From positions 1 through 44,791 of the forward strand of contig CALFVD010000041.1 in NCBI GenBank assembly GCA_937928005.1: a DNA stretch of 44,791 bases, given 5' to 3'. Positions 26,237 to 34,396 of this stretch are shown one piece after another. Origin of the DNA: an uncultured Neomegalonema sp. (lineage in GTDB: Bacteria; Pseudomonadota; Alphaproteobacteria; Rhodobacterales; Rhodobacteraceae). A program made the position numbers and the translations under genes. Positions within the stretch are counted from its first letter, which is position 1. Each line of letters opens with the position of its first letter. The notes below the pieces were generated by a model. The model was given only the letters and a program-made list of their open reading frames with translations. It was not told where the DNA came from and made no database searches.

Positions 26237-27217
26237 TCAATTCGCGCGGTCGCGTTCGATTTTGCGCCATTTGGCGACGTTGCGGTTATGCTCGGCTAAT
26301 GTGCGCGCAAAGGCGTGGCCTCCGGTGCCGTCTGCGACGAAGTAAAAGTCTTTGGTTTCCAGCGGGTTTAGCGTTGCTTCGATGGCGGCGCGGCCCGGAT
26401 GGGCGATGGGGCCGGGGGGCAAGCCCTTGATTATGTAGGTGTTGTAGGGGTTGTCATCTTTAAGGTCACTACGGGTGATCGAGCGGTCCATACCCTGCCC
26501 TTTCGTGACACCATAGATGACGGTCGGGTCAGTTTGGAGCCGCATTCCCTTGCGCAGGCGGTTGACAAAAACCCCGGCGACATGGGCGCGCTCGGACCCT
26601 ATACCGGTTTCCTTCTCGACGATGGAGGCGAGGATAAGCGCCTCCTCCTTGGTGTCAAAGGGCAGATCAGCGGCGCGGCTTTCCCATAATTCATCGATAA
26701 TGGCGCTCTGGGCCGCACGCATCCGGTCGATAACGGCAGTACGGGTTTCGCCTTTGCGATAGAAGTAGGTTTCAGGGGCGAGGGTTCCCTCTAAGGGGGG
26801 CGTATTGATATCGCCTGCGAGATGCTCAGCCGCGTTCAAGGTGGCGATGATCTGGGCGCTGGTGAAGCCTTCGGGGATGGTCACACGGCGCTCAATGATC
26901 TTGCCGCTTTGCAATAGGGTGAGGATGTCCTCCATCGAGGCGGCGGGAGGTATTTCGTATTCGCCCGCTTGAAGGCCGCGTTCGGCCTGTTTGAATCGGG
27001 TCGCGTAGCGGAAGATATCGGCGCTTTCGATAGCCCCTTCGCGCTGGAGTCGGGCCGCAATGGCATTAAGACCGGACCCTGCCGGTATCTCGATTTCCAG
27101 CGGTTCGCTCGCGGGGCCGGGGGCGGTGAACTGGGTTTGGCCGTAGTAGAAGACGCCCGCTGCCGTGATGGCAGCGAGAATTGTGAATGAAAAGAGAGCG
27201 GAGAGGAGGCGGCGCAT
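26237..27217 (-). CDS. mltG: Endolytic transglycosylase MltG
   Basis: 326 residues from ATG 27217, preceded by GGAGGG; the 24 open codons upstream are not family-like. A single N-terminal membrane anchor (LLSALFSFTILAAITAAGVF) is followed by a LysM-like region (IEIPAGSGLNAIAARLQREG). The YceG/MltG catalytic domain contains LILASIVEKETGIGSE with the catalytic Glu at ~201, AGVFVNRLRKGMRLQTDPTV and YNTYIIKGLPPGPIAHPG. It cleaves nascent peptidoglycan strands in the periplasm and limits glycan length. Location after the fab cluster is common in alphaproteobacteria and supports the call. Confidence 0.97.
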   Translation of the reverse strand: MRRLLSALFSFTILAAITAAGVFYYGQTQFTAPGPASEPLEIEIPAGSGLNAIAARLQREGAIESADIFRYATRFKQAERGLQAGEYEIPPAASMEDILTLLQSGKIIERRVTIPEGFTSAQIIATLNAAEHLAGDINTPPLEGTLAPETYFYRKGETRTAVIDRMRAAQSAIIDELWESRAADLPFDTKEEALILASIVEKETGIGSERAHVAGVFVNRLRKGMRLQTDPTVIYGVTKGQGMDRSITRSDLKDDNPYNTYIIKGLPPGPIAHPGRAAIEATLNPLETKDFYFVADGTGGHAFARTLAEHNRNVAKWRKIERDRAN

Positions 27218-27295
27218 CGGGCGAAGCCCTCCGTATATCAGTGCGCATCCCCAAGCCTTGCGCCGGGGTCTCGAAGAGCAGCGCGTCATTCATCG

Positions 27296-27333
27296 AGCCC
27301 CCGAACCATCCGCTACGCGGCGTGTCCGGGGCT
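27296..27333. repeat. Hairpin between fabF and mltG
   Basis: AGCCCC (27296-27301) pairs with GGGGCT (27328-27333), and CCGC / GCGG pair inside (27310-27313, 27317-27320). The stem is interrupted and no T-run follows. It may be a REP-like element or a weak attenuator after fabF; a CGGGGTCTCG string like that near cimA lies 23 bases away. Confidence 0.5.
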
Positions 27334-27347
27334 GCGTGGCAATGGTT

Positions 27348-28610
27348 TTACTCGACTTGTTTCAAGACCAGCGAAGCGTTGGTGCCGCCAAAACCGAAGG
27401 AATTGGATAGCGCAGCCTTAATCGGCGTTTTCTTTGCTGCGTTGGGGGCGAGATCTAGGATGGTTTCGACGCTCGGATTGTCGAGGTTGATCGTGGGCGG
27501 GGCGATCTGGTCGCGTATGGCCAGCGCCGTAAAGATCGCCTCCACAGCCCCCGCAGCACCCAACAGGTGGCCGATAGCTGATTTGGTCGAGGACATAACC
27601 TTACCCTCCGCCGCATCACCCAGCAGGCGTGTGACGGCGCGTAGCTCGATCTCATCGCCCAGCGGCGTGGAGGTGCCGTGTGCGTTGATGTAGCCGACCT
27701 CTTCAGGGGTAACGCCTGCATCCTTCATCGCCGCCTGCATCGCGCGGAAACCGCCGTCGCCGTCTTCGGAAGGGGCAGTGATGTGATAGGCGTCGCCAGA
27801 CATGCCGTAGCCAGCGACTTCAGCGATGATCTTCGCGCCGCGTGCTTTCGCGTGTTCATATTCCTCCAGCACGACAACACCGGCACCCTCGCCCATGACA
27901 AAGCCGTCACGGCCCGAATCATAGGGGCGTGAACCCTTTTCGGGTGTATCATTATAGCCGGTGGAGAGAGCCTTGCAGGCAATAAAGCCGACAATGCCAA
28001 GACGGCAGATCGCAGCTTCAGCGCCGCCCGCGACCATTACATCGGCATCGCCGTATTTGATAATACGCGCAGCGTCACCAATGGCGTGTGCGCCGGTTGA
28101 ACAGGCGGTGACGACCGCGTGGTTCGGCCCCTTGAAGCCATGGCGGATGGCGACCTGACCGGAACAAAGGTTGATGAGGCTGCCGGGAATGAAGAAGGGT
28201 GAGACCTTGCGCGGGCCGCGTTCTTTTAGTTCGATGGCGGTTTTCTCGATGGAAGCCAGCCCGCCAATGCCGGAGCCAATCAGCACACCAGTGCGCAGAC
28301 GATCCTCCTCGGCTTCGGGCATCCAATCCGCATCACGGATCGCTTGCTCAGCGGCGGTTATGGCATAGAGGATAAAATCGTCGATGCGGCGCTGCTCGCG
28401 CGCCTCGGCCCAATCGTCGGCATTGAACGTACCGTTCGTGCCATCGCCGTTTGGCACCTCACAAGCGATCTGACACGCAAGGTCAGAGGCATCGAAGCGC
28501 GCGATTTTACCGGCACCCGATTGACCTTCGAGCAGGCGCGACCATGTTTCTTCAACGCCGCAGGCAAGCGGCGAAACCATGCCCATTCCTGTGATGACGA
28601 CCCGTCTCAT
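27348..28610 (-). CDS. fabF: Beta-ketoacyl-ACP synthase II FabF
   Basis: 420 residues. The Cys-His-His triad is Cys170 (HAVVTACSTGAHAIGDA), His311 (YINAHGTSTPLGD) and His348 (STKSAIGHLLGAAGAVEA). The glycine-rich end SNSFGFGGTNASLVLK closes the fold. It extends malonyl-ACP onto acyl-ACP in type II fatty-acid synthesis. The ribosome-binding region GAGGGATTAAGG precedes the ATG. A 270-base gap with an acpP terminator lies upstream, so fabF probably has its own promoter there, unlike the shorter acpP-fabF gap usual in many bacteria. Confidence 0.97.
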   Translation of the reverse strand: MRRVVITGMGMVSPLACGVEETWSRLLEGQSGAGKIARFDASDLACQIACEVPNGDGTNGTFNADDWAEAREQRRIDDFILYAITAAEQAIRDADWMPEAEEDRLRTGVLIGSGIGGLASIEKTAIELKERGPRKVSPFFIPGSLINLCSGQVAIRHGFKGPNHAVVTACSTGAHAIGDAARIIKYGDADVMVAGGAEAAICRLGIVGFIACKALSTGYNDTPEKGSRPYDSGRDGFVMGEGAGVVVLEEYEHAKARGAKIIAEVAGYGMSGDAYHITAPSEDGDGGFRAMQAAMKDAGVTPEEVGYINAHGTSTPLGDEIELRAVTRLLGDAAEGKVMSSTKSAIGHLLGAAGAVEAIFTALAIRDQIAPPTINLDNPSVETILDLAPNAAKKTPIKAALSNSFGFGGTNASLVLKQVE

Positions 28611-28823
28611 GCCTTAATCCCTCTTATACGCTTCGGCAGATATCACCACAGATCAATCACGACCGGAAAGTGCATCCTGTCCGTTATTGGGCGTGTCATA
28701 CCGCGACTTGGCCGCAGTATCCATCTTTCGGATATCTCTACAGCGATTTGCGCAATTTGCTTTATGGCCATTTGCGATAAACCGGCGAGCAAGTCGCACG
28801 GTGACAGTAAATGGTCATGTATG

Positions 28824-28853
28824 AAAAAGGACGCCGCGCATATGCGGGCGTCC
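28824..28853 (-). terminator. Rho-independent terminator of acpP
   Basis: Read on the minus strand, GGACGCC...GGCGTCC forms a seven-base GC stem, extended by GCGC/TGCG pairing inside, immediately followed by TTTTT (plus-strand A-run 28824-28828). It lies about 30 bases after the acpP stop and explains why acpP can be transcribed separately and strongly. Confidence 0.8.
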
Positions 28854-28880
28854 TCTGAATGTCATACGTTTGCCAGCACC

Positions 28881-29120
28881 TTAGCTAGAAACATTCGCCT
28901 TGATAAAGTCGATAGCATCGCCAACGCTCTGAATCTTCTCAGCGGCATCATCGGGAATTTCGACCCCGAATTCTTCTTCAAAGGCCATGACCAACTCGAC
29001 AGTATCAAGGCTATCCGCGCCCAAATCGTCGATAAAGCTGGCTTTCTCGGCTACTTTGTCTTCCTCGACACCGAGATAGTTCACGACGATTTTCTTCACG
29101 CGATCATTGACGTCGCTCAT
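28881..29120 (-). CDS. acpP: Acyl carrier protein
   Basis: 79 residues, the standard size. [19 protein letters not shown] holds Ser37, which receives the 4'-phosphopantetheine arm, within the DSL motif. The protein is strongly acidic and four-helical. AAGGA lies seven bases before the ATG. It carries growing acyl chains between the Fab enzymes encoded on either side. A clear terminator follows and a candidate promoter precedes, consistent with the high expression that acpP needs. Confidence 0.98.
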   Translation of the reverse strand: MSDVNDRVKKIVVNYLGVEEDKVAEKASFIDDLGADSLDTVELVMAFEEEFGVEIPDDAAEKIQSVGDAIDFIKANVSS

Positions 29121-29218
29121 TTCATATTCCTTCGTATAGCCCGGATCGTTCGATTACCGGCGCAGATCGGGCTTCGCCCACACAAAATACCATCCGGGAT
29201 ATGCCCCCGACCGGCGCG

Positions 29219-29246
29219 TCCATATCACACGCACAATATATTTCAA
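29219..29246 (-). promoter_or_regulatory. Candidate promoter of acpP
   Basis: On the minus strand TTGAAA (29246-29241) is followed after 16 bases by TATGGA (29224-29219), in the fabG-acpP gap, about 100 bases before the acpP start. The match is reasonable but not strong; the neighbourhood is AT-rich. Confidence 0.4.
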
Positions 29247-29284
29247 ACTGTGTTTGATATACACGCGCATGTCTTTGAGGTGGC

Positions 29285-30022
29285 TCAGATCATAGCCATT
29301 CCGCCATTTACATGGACGGTCTGGCCGGTCACATATCCCGCCTCATTGGATGCCAGATAGGCGACCGCAGCGGCAACATCAACCGGATCGCCCAGTTTTC
29401 CGACCGGAACGGTCTGAAGAATGCGGGATTTTTGGTCATCGGTCAGGCCATCGGTCATGGGGGTGGCGATGAAACCGGGGGCGACGGCGTTGACGGTGAT
29501 GTTACGGCTCGCCACTTCCTGCGCCAGCGATTTCGACATGCCGACGACCCCCGCCTTGGAGGCGCAATAGTTGCCTTGTCCGGGGTTGCCGGTGGTGCCG
29601 ACGACGGAGGTGATGTTGACAATGCGGCCATAGCGGCGCTTCATCATCCCGCGCAAGCTGGCCCGGCAAAGACGGAAGGTGGCGGTGAGGTTAACGGCGA
29701 TAACCTGATCCCATTCCTCGTCCTTCATGCGCATGAAGAGGTTATCGCGGGTGATCCCAGCGTTATTGACGAGGATGTCGAGACCGTCGAGGGCGGCGTC
29801 GACCTCTTTTGGCAGGGCATCAACGGCATCCATGTCAGACAGGTTACAGGGGTGGATGCTTGCGCGCTCGCCCAGACGATCACGCAATTCCTCCAGCGGG
29901 CCGGTGCGGGTGCCCGAGAGGGCGAGGGTCGCGCCCTGCGCGTGCAGCGCCTCGGCAATGGCCCCGCCGATCCCGCCCGATGCGCCGGTGACGAGGGCTT
30001 TCTTTCCTTCGAGGGAGAACAT
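29285..30022 (-). CDS. fabG: 3-oxoacyl-ACP reductase FabG
   Basis: 245 residues, a classic short-chain dehydrogenase. The NADP-binding VTGASGGIGGAIAEAL is at 11-26, NNAG at 86-89, and the catalytic Asn111, Ser139, Tyr152 and Lys156 (YCASKAGVVG) are all present. The C-terminal VAPGFIATPMTDGL and VTGQTVHVNGGMAMI are FabG-specific. It reduces beta-ketoacyl-ACP. The gene lies between fabD (60 bases upstream, with a palindrome in the gap) and acpP. Confidence 0.97.
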   Translation of the reverse strand: MFSLEGKKALVTGASGGIGGAIAEALHAQGATLALSGTRTGPLEELRDRLGERASIHPCNLSDMDAVDALPKEVDAALDGLDILVNNAGITRDNLFMRMKDEEWDQVIAVNLTATFRLCRASLRGMMKRRYGRIVNITSVVGTTGNPGQGNYCASKAGVVGMSKSLAQEVASRNITVNAVAPGFIATPMTDGLTDDQKSRILQTVPVGKLGDPVDVAAAVAYLASNEAGYVTGQTVHVNGGMAMI

Positions 30023-30047
30023 GGCGGTTCCTTTCGGAGTGTTTTAA

Positions 30048-30077
30048 CTGTCATGCCCGTGAAAGCAGGAATGACAG
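30048..30077. repeat. 30-bp imperfect palindrome between fabD and fabG
   Basis: CTGTCATGCCCGTGA / AAGCAGGAATGACAG pair with few mismatches. The left half, CTGTCATGCCCG, recurs at 36705-36716 in another palindromic element. It is of the widespread GTCAT-CCCG REP type. In the fabD-fabG gap it could form an mRNA hairpin that affects stability or local termination. Confidence 0.75.
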
Positions 30078-30082
30078 GCTGA

Positions 30083-31024
30083 TTACGCGAGAGAAGCGAG
30101 AAAAGCGTCGATGTCGTCGGGGGTGCCGATGCTGCGGCCTACGACGGAGCGGTCGATGCGTTTGGCGAGGCCGCCGAGTACCTTGCCCGCGCCCAACTCG
30201 ACCAGTTCGGTGACGCCCTGTGCGGCCATCCATTCGACGCTTTCGCGCCAGCGGACGGAGCCGGTGACTTGCTTGACCAAGAGTTCGCGGATTTCAGCCG
30301 GATCGGCTACAGCCTCGGCCTTCACATTCGCGACGAGGGCAGGGGACGGGGCGGCGATGGCCGTGTGGACCAGCGCCTCGCGCATCTGCTCGGCGGCGGG
30401 GGCCATCATCGCGCAGTGGAAGGGGGCGGAGACGGGCAGGAGCATGGCACGCTTTGCGCCCTTCTCTTTCGCGATGGGTAGGGCGCGCTCGACGGCGGCT
30501 GTGGCACCAGAGACGACGACCTGCCCGGGGGCGTTATCATTGGCGGCTTCGCAGACCTCGCCATCGGCGGCGGCGGCGGCAACCTCGCGCACGGCGTCGA
30601 GATCGAGGCCGAGGATAGCGGCCATGGCGCCCTCACCCACCGGCACGGCTTCCTGCATTGCGGTGCCGCGCAGGCGCAAGAGGCGGGCGGCATCGGCGAG
30701 GGACAGCGATCCAGCGGCGGTCAGCGCGGAATATTCACCCAATGAGTGACCGGCGACATATTGCGCCTTATCGGCCAGCGTGAAACCGCCTTCGGCCTCC
30801 AGCACGCGCGCCACGGCAACGGAAACGGCCATAAGCGCGGGCTGTGCATTGGTGGTCAGGGTCAGTGCGGCGGCATCCTCGCCCCACATAATTGCCGATA
30901 GGCCATCACCCAACGCCTCGTCCACCTCGTCGAAGACAGCTTTTGCGACGGGAAAACGGTCGGCGAGGTCGCGGCCCATGCCGGGGGTCTGCGATCCCTG
31001 ACCGGGGAAGACGAATGCGCGCAT
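30083..31024 (-). CDS. fabD: Malonyl-CoA--ACP transacylase FabD
   Basis: 313 residues. FVFPGQGSQTPGMGRDL opens the family, VAGHSLGEYSALTAAGSLSL carries nucleophile Ser94, and PVSAPFHCAMMAPAAEQM carries His203. It moves malonyl from CoA to ACP, supplying FabF and the other ketoacyl synthases. It is the first gene of the fab cluster. The start faces the SoxS-like gene across a 145-base gap that should hold both promoters. Confidence 0.97.
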   Translation of the reverse strand: MRAFVFPGQGSQTPGMGRDLADRFPVAKAVFDEVDEALGDGLSAIMWGEDAAALTLTTNAQPALMAVSVAVARVLEAEGGFTLADKAQYVAGHSLGEYSALTAAGSLSLADAARLLRLRGTAMQEAVPVGEGAMAAILGLDLDAVREVAAAAADGEVCEAANDNAPGQVVVSGATAAVERALPIAKEKGAKRAMLLPVSAPFHCAMMAPAAEQMREALVHTAIAAPSPALVANVKAEAVADPAEIRELLVKQVTGSVRWRESVEWMAAQGVTELVELGAGKVLGGLAKRIDRSVVGRSIGTPDDIDAFLASLA

Positions 31025-31169
31025 GGGGCGGCTCCTTTACGGCGAACGATATGCGGGTGAGGCATACTGCCGGGGGGGCATTTGTCAACTTACCGCGTGA
31101 AATTCGCAGATTGGCGCGATTCATTCAGGATGTTAGGATAGGGTGACGACCGACACGAGAGGATCGACC

Positions 31170-31532
31170 ATGCGCGCGATACTGATGGGACTGATGCTGG
31201 CGATTGCACCCATGGCGACGATGAAGGCACGAGCCGCCGAACTGCTGATGTTCGATGCGGATGGGTGTATGCATTGTATGCTATGGAAAGACGTGGTCGG
31301 GGAATATTACCACAAGACCCGCGAGGGAAAGACTGCTCCCCTACGCATCGTCAGCCTCGATGACCCTATGCCCGATGATCTCGACTGGGTGAAAGGCGTG
31401 CGGTATTCGCCGACTTTCCTGCTGATCGAGGGCGAGCGGGAAATTGGGCGGATCGTGGGGTATCCGGGCGAAGATCTGTTCTGGATGCTGATGGAGATAG
31501 AGTTCCGCAAACTGAATGCTTCGCGGCCTTGA
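31170..31532 (+). CDS. Periplasmic thioredoxin-fold protein, SoxS-like
   Basis: 120 residues from ATG 31170, with GAGAGGA six bases upstream; an earlier ACG/GTG-type start has no such site. A signal peptide (MRAILMGLMLAIAPMATMKA, cut near RAAE) exports it. The active site is FDADGCMHCMLWKDVV, a CxxC of thioredoxin type, and the family-like end is VRYSPTFLLIEGEREIGRIV followed by GYPGEDLFWMLM. This arrangement matches SoxS/SoxW-like periplasmic thioredoxins tied to sulfur oxidation, but no sox genes are in the window. A general thiol-disulfide role is as likely. Confidence 0.85.
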   Translation: MRAILMGLMLAIAPMATMKARAAELLMFDADGCMHCMLWKDVVGEYYHKTREGKTAPLRIVSLDDPMPDDLDWVKGVRYSPTFLLIEGEREIGRIVGYPGEDLFWMLMEIEFRKLNASRP

Positions 31533-31686
31533 CGCTATAACGGTTTGAGTTTCACCTTAGCAAGGTCGCCGCATCAAAAGGTTTGTAGGTATCGCATACC
31601 CTGAATCGATTGCGGCGCGCGCTTGACATTTCACTTGATATGATGCTGATTTGTTCCTGAATTGTATTTAGGAGCACCCCCTACCC

Positions 31687-32346
31687 TTGTTCGACTACGC
31701 CCTCGCCACAGAGATCAATCGGAAAATCCTGCTGCGAATCGTGACGGCTCTGTTGGTTATGGCTGGAACGGCGGAAACGGTGACGCGGCGCGTTCATCTG
31801 GATATTCTCAGCGCCTTACGCCCCGCCGAAGCGGCAACCCGGCGGCTGATCGCAATAATGGCGCGGGCAATGGTGGTTACGCCGCCCGCCACTCGCGCGG
31901 CCCCTGATGCGCCCGTACCGAAGGGTGATGGGGAGCGTATGCCTGCGTTTCCGCTGTTTGATCCGCGTAGGAATGTTGATCCGAAGAAAAAGCGCGTGCC
32001 GGGCTATGGGCCTAGCGTGCGGGGATTTGACGATGTGGAGTATTTTCCGCCCGCAAAACCCAAACAAACACCTGATGATCCCGTCTCGGCGACGCGGATA
32101 CAGCGGCGATTGCGGGCGATTGCCCATGCGCTAGGTGATCTGCGCCGACAGGCACGGCGGCTGGTACGGGCAAGGCAAAAACTGGCGCGGCCCATCCGCC
32201 CCATGCGACCGGGACGCCCGCCCGGTCATCGGGAGAGCGGCACGCGAGAGATCGATATCGTGCTGGCGGATTGTCACTGGCTGGCACTGGAGGCGCTAGG
32301 CGAAGCGGAGGCGAAACCACCGGACAAAGATGCGAGGTACGCATGA
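31687..32346 (+). CDS. Hypothetical basic protein
   Basis: 219 residues if TTG 31687 is the start; AGGAG lies about 12 bases upstream, a long spacing, and GTG 31741 is an alternative. I do not recognise a family. There is one modest hydrophobic stretch (ILLRIVTALLVMAGTAETVT). A Pro-rich middle (PFDP-like FPLFDPRRNVDPKKK, then VEYFPPAKPKQTPDDP) follows, then a strongly Arg-rich helix (RIQRRLRAIAHALGDLRRQA). The end, EIDIVLADCHWLALEALGEA, is not basic. The convergent next gene is separated by a pair of hairpin repeats. Base use is ordinary for the window, so a real gene is plausible. Confidence 0.5.
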   Translation: MFDYALATEINRKILLRIVTALLVMAGTAETVTRRVHLDILSALRPAEAATRRLIAIMARAMVVTPPATRAAPDAPVPKGDGERMPAFPLFDPRRNVDPKKKRVPGYGPSVRGFDDVEYFPPAKPKQTPDDPVSATRIQRRLRAIAHALGDLRRQARRLVRARQKLARPIRPMRPGRPPGHRESGTREIDIVLADCHWLALEALGEAEAKPPDKDARYA

Positions 32347-32401
32347 CATAAAAAAACTCCCAGCTCATGGAGGGTGGGAGGTGATTTCGCATGTTCGGAC
32401 G

Positions 32402-32479
32402 AGGGAATGATACCAGCGGAGGTCATTGCCCTTAGTGTGGGCATTTCCACGTGCTTTTTATCTGGTCGCGTTTCCCATT
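32402..32479. repeat. Hairpin element, GCCCTTAG family, copy B
   Basis: Core TTGCCCTTAG-TGT-GGGCATTT, with right arm through CCACGTGCTTTTTATC to GTTTCCCA. Its left arm (GGGAATGATACCAG) matches the complement of the right arm only in part, so it looks partly deleted. Positions 32425-32477 match 32508-32560 with three mismatches, making copies B and C tandem. Confidence 0.8.
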
Positions 32480-32561
32480 GTGGAAAAAGCTAGAAGCGGA
32501 ATGTGGAATTGCCCTTAGGGTCGGCATTTCCACGTGCTTTTTATCTAGTCGCGTTTCCCAC
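32480..32561. repeat. Hairpin element, GCCCTTAG family, copy C
   Basis: GTGGAAAAAGC (32480-32490) and related arms fold back on GCTTTTT and TTTCCCAC (to 32561). The inner GTGGAATTGCC / GGCATTTCCAC stem encloses TTAGGGT. It touches the stop codon of the polysaccharide export gene by one base. As it lies between convergent genes it could end transcription in both directions, but the shared core with 12.2 kb points to a dispersed element. Confidence 0.8.
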
Positions 32562-33214
32562 TAAATAAAGCTTTCGGGGATGATGATCGTGTCGCCGGGG
32601 AGAAGCGGGCGGTCGGCGGCGATATCGCCTTTGCGGACCAGATCATCAAGGCGCAGGCGATAGGAGGTCTTGTCCAGACCTTCGCGGCGGACGAGGACCG
32701 CACTATTGCCATCGGCGAATTCGGTCAGACCACCCGTCGAGATGATCACGTCAAGAACGGTCATGCCCGTGCGATAGGGCAAAGACGACGGGTTGACCGC
32801 CTGTCCCAGCACTTTGATCTGCTGACGTGGATCGCCGGGGCCATCGACGCGGGCAATGACGGTGACGATGGGGTCTTGCACATAGGCGCGCAGTTTATCT
32901 TCGATATCGCGAGCCAGTTCGGTGGGCGTCTTACCCGCCGCCGACAGGTCTTCGATCAACGGCATCGAGAAGCGACCATCGGGACGAATCGGCACGGTCG
33001 TGGACAATTCCGGCGAGCGCCAGACGAAGACCTGAATCGTCTCACCCGGACCGAAGCGATAGTTCGGTGTCGCACTACTGACGCTGGTCGCACGCGACTT
33101 CGCCGTGGCCAAATCGCTAGTATCGGGCGCATAGCTCAGTTGCGAGGAGAGGCTGGAGCAAGCACCAAGAGTTAGGCATAGCAGAAAGCCAGCAAGAATG
33201 CGGATCGGGGTCAT
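32561..33214 (-). CDS. Polysaccharide export lipoprotein (Wza-like, XrtA-associated type)
   Basis: 217 residues. ILAGFLLCLTLGACSS is a lipoprotein signal with lipobox LGAC (Cys19), placing it at the outer membrane. NYRFGPGETIQVFVWRSPEL starts the Poly_export domain, with IRPDGRFSMPLIEDLSAAGK and TPTELARDIEDKL as family blocks. A SLBB-like part follows (KVLGQAVNPSSLPYRTGMTV), ending LPGDTIIIPESFI. It would form or line the exit channel for an exopolysaccharide. The short size fits the exosortase-A-associated group. The deacetylase gene ends only 15 bases upstream on the same strand, so the two form a small operon. Confidence 0.93.
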   Translation of the reverse strand: MTPIRILAGFLLCLTLGACSSLSSQLSYAPDTSDLATAKSRATSVSSATPNYRFGPGETIQVFVWRSPELSTTVPIRPDGRFSMPLIEDLSAAGKTPTELARDIEDKLRAYVQDPIVTVIARVDGPGDPRQQIKVLGQAVNPSSLPYRTGMTVLDVIISTGGLTEFADGNSAVLVRREGLDKTSYRLRLDDLVRKGDIAADRPLLPGDTIIIPESFI

Positions 33215-33229
33215 GGCAGGACGCCTTCT

Positions 33230-34297
33230 TCAAGTCGATGTTGAGCAGGAGATTAGCGCCTCCGGCTTAAGGTTCGGCAAACGCTCCGATTGAATGTTAT
33301 TTCGGATCGCCGCGTCGATTGCAGAACAAGATGCAAGAACACCGCCAAGTGCCTCGGTCCAGTAGGTCAGCGTGGCATCAAGGCGGTCGAGCAGAGCATC
33401 GCGCTCGGCCTCATCGCGGGCATAGGCGGTCGCTCCAGGCAGTAGAGTCGAGCTGTGATAAGAGAGTGTCACGACCTGCTCACCGTCGCGGACCAGCGCC
33501 CCAAGGACACGCTTGAGTTCAGCAAGACCCGTGCCCTCCGGCGTGACGCGCGCCCGTTCGACCAGCCGCATACGGGACAGAATTCCGGGGATATGCGCAT
33601 GATGGGCGCGCTTATTGTCAAGTAAAGGCGCAATTCGGGGACCAATGGCGCGCAATGCGCCGGAAAACCCTGTAGTGACGGGCAAGCTGAGCAGACGATG
33701 TTCTGGATCAGCCCAAAACGGGCGGTTGTGCCATCCGTAGAACGACGGGCCATTCTGATCCGCGAAACTACTATGCGGTGCAAGCGAGAGGTCGGTGGTA
33801 TAGCCACAAGCAACGAGCGCCTGCAATGTCTCGGCCCCCACCCCGTATCGGCCCGTGCGAAAAGCGCGCGGATGATCGCCTATCGCATCGGCAATGCATT
33901 TGGTCAGTGTTGCGATTTTGCCGTATTGCAGGGCAGGCGGCAGATTGCAGGTGTAGGAATTAGCGCGCGTTACGCGCTCCTCAAAAGGCGGCGTGACCCA
34001 TGGGTGCAGATGCGCCCCAATCTCGCAGCCGCCCCGGTCGCGCGTCTGTCGTAGCCACCGCATGGCCCACGAATCGCTCGCGACAGGATGATCGACAACA
34101 TAAAGCGGCGCGATGCCATGGCGATCAAATATCGCCTGCGCCCGGTGCTGCTCACGCAGGTTAGCGGTCGATCTAGCCTGACGCGAAAACGGCGCAGACC
34201 AGTCAAACTCCTCCTCCGTATCAATGACGACCAGTAAACTAGGGCGCATCGCAGGGGGAATAGTGGCGAGTTGATATCGGGTAGGATCAAGGGTCAC
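33230..34297 (-). CDS. Polysaccharide deacetylase-family protein (WalW-like)
   Basis: 355 residues from GTG 34297, with GAAGGGA upstream; the frame is open to 34351 but lacks family similarity there. LLVVIDTEEEFDW gives the first acidic motif of the NodB-type fold, and CEIGAHLHPWVTPPF the His pair (HLHPW) that binds metal. AFRTGRYGVGAETLQALVAC is the third block and TLSYHSSTLLPG a late His motif. The family removes acetyl groups from polysaccharides or has lost activity. Its companions here (export lipoprotein, FemAB-like, GT4 and O-ligase genes) place it in capsule or EPS synthesis. Confidence 0.88.
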   Translation of the reverse strand: MTLDPTRYQLATIPPAMRPSLLVVIDTEEEFDWSAPFSRQARSTANLREQHRAQAIFDRHGIAPLYVVDHPVASDSWAMRWLRQTRDRGGCEIGAHLHPWVTPPFEERVTRANSYTCNLPPALQYGKIATLTKCIADAIGDHPRAFRTGRYGVGAETLQALVACGYTTDLSLAPHSSFADQNGPSFYGWHNRPFWADPEHRLLSLPVTTGFSGALRAIGPRIAPLLDNKRAHHAHIPGILSRMRLVERARVTPEGTGLAELKRVLGALVRDGEQVVTLSYHSSTLLPGATAYARDEAERDALLDRLDATLTYWTEALGGVLASCSAIDAAIRNNIQSERLPNLKPEALISCSTST

Positions 34298-34396
34298 GGG
34301 CGGTCTTTTCCCTTCGAGCGGATCGGCCCTGCATAACCCGCGATTTACCAAGGGCGGGTTAAGCTACATGACGATGCATTATGCAGGAGCGTGCCG

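Noticed and set aside
32402-32561. CRISPR array
   Set aside because: Only two similar units, each a palindrome, with no constant spacer length and no cas genes.
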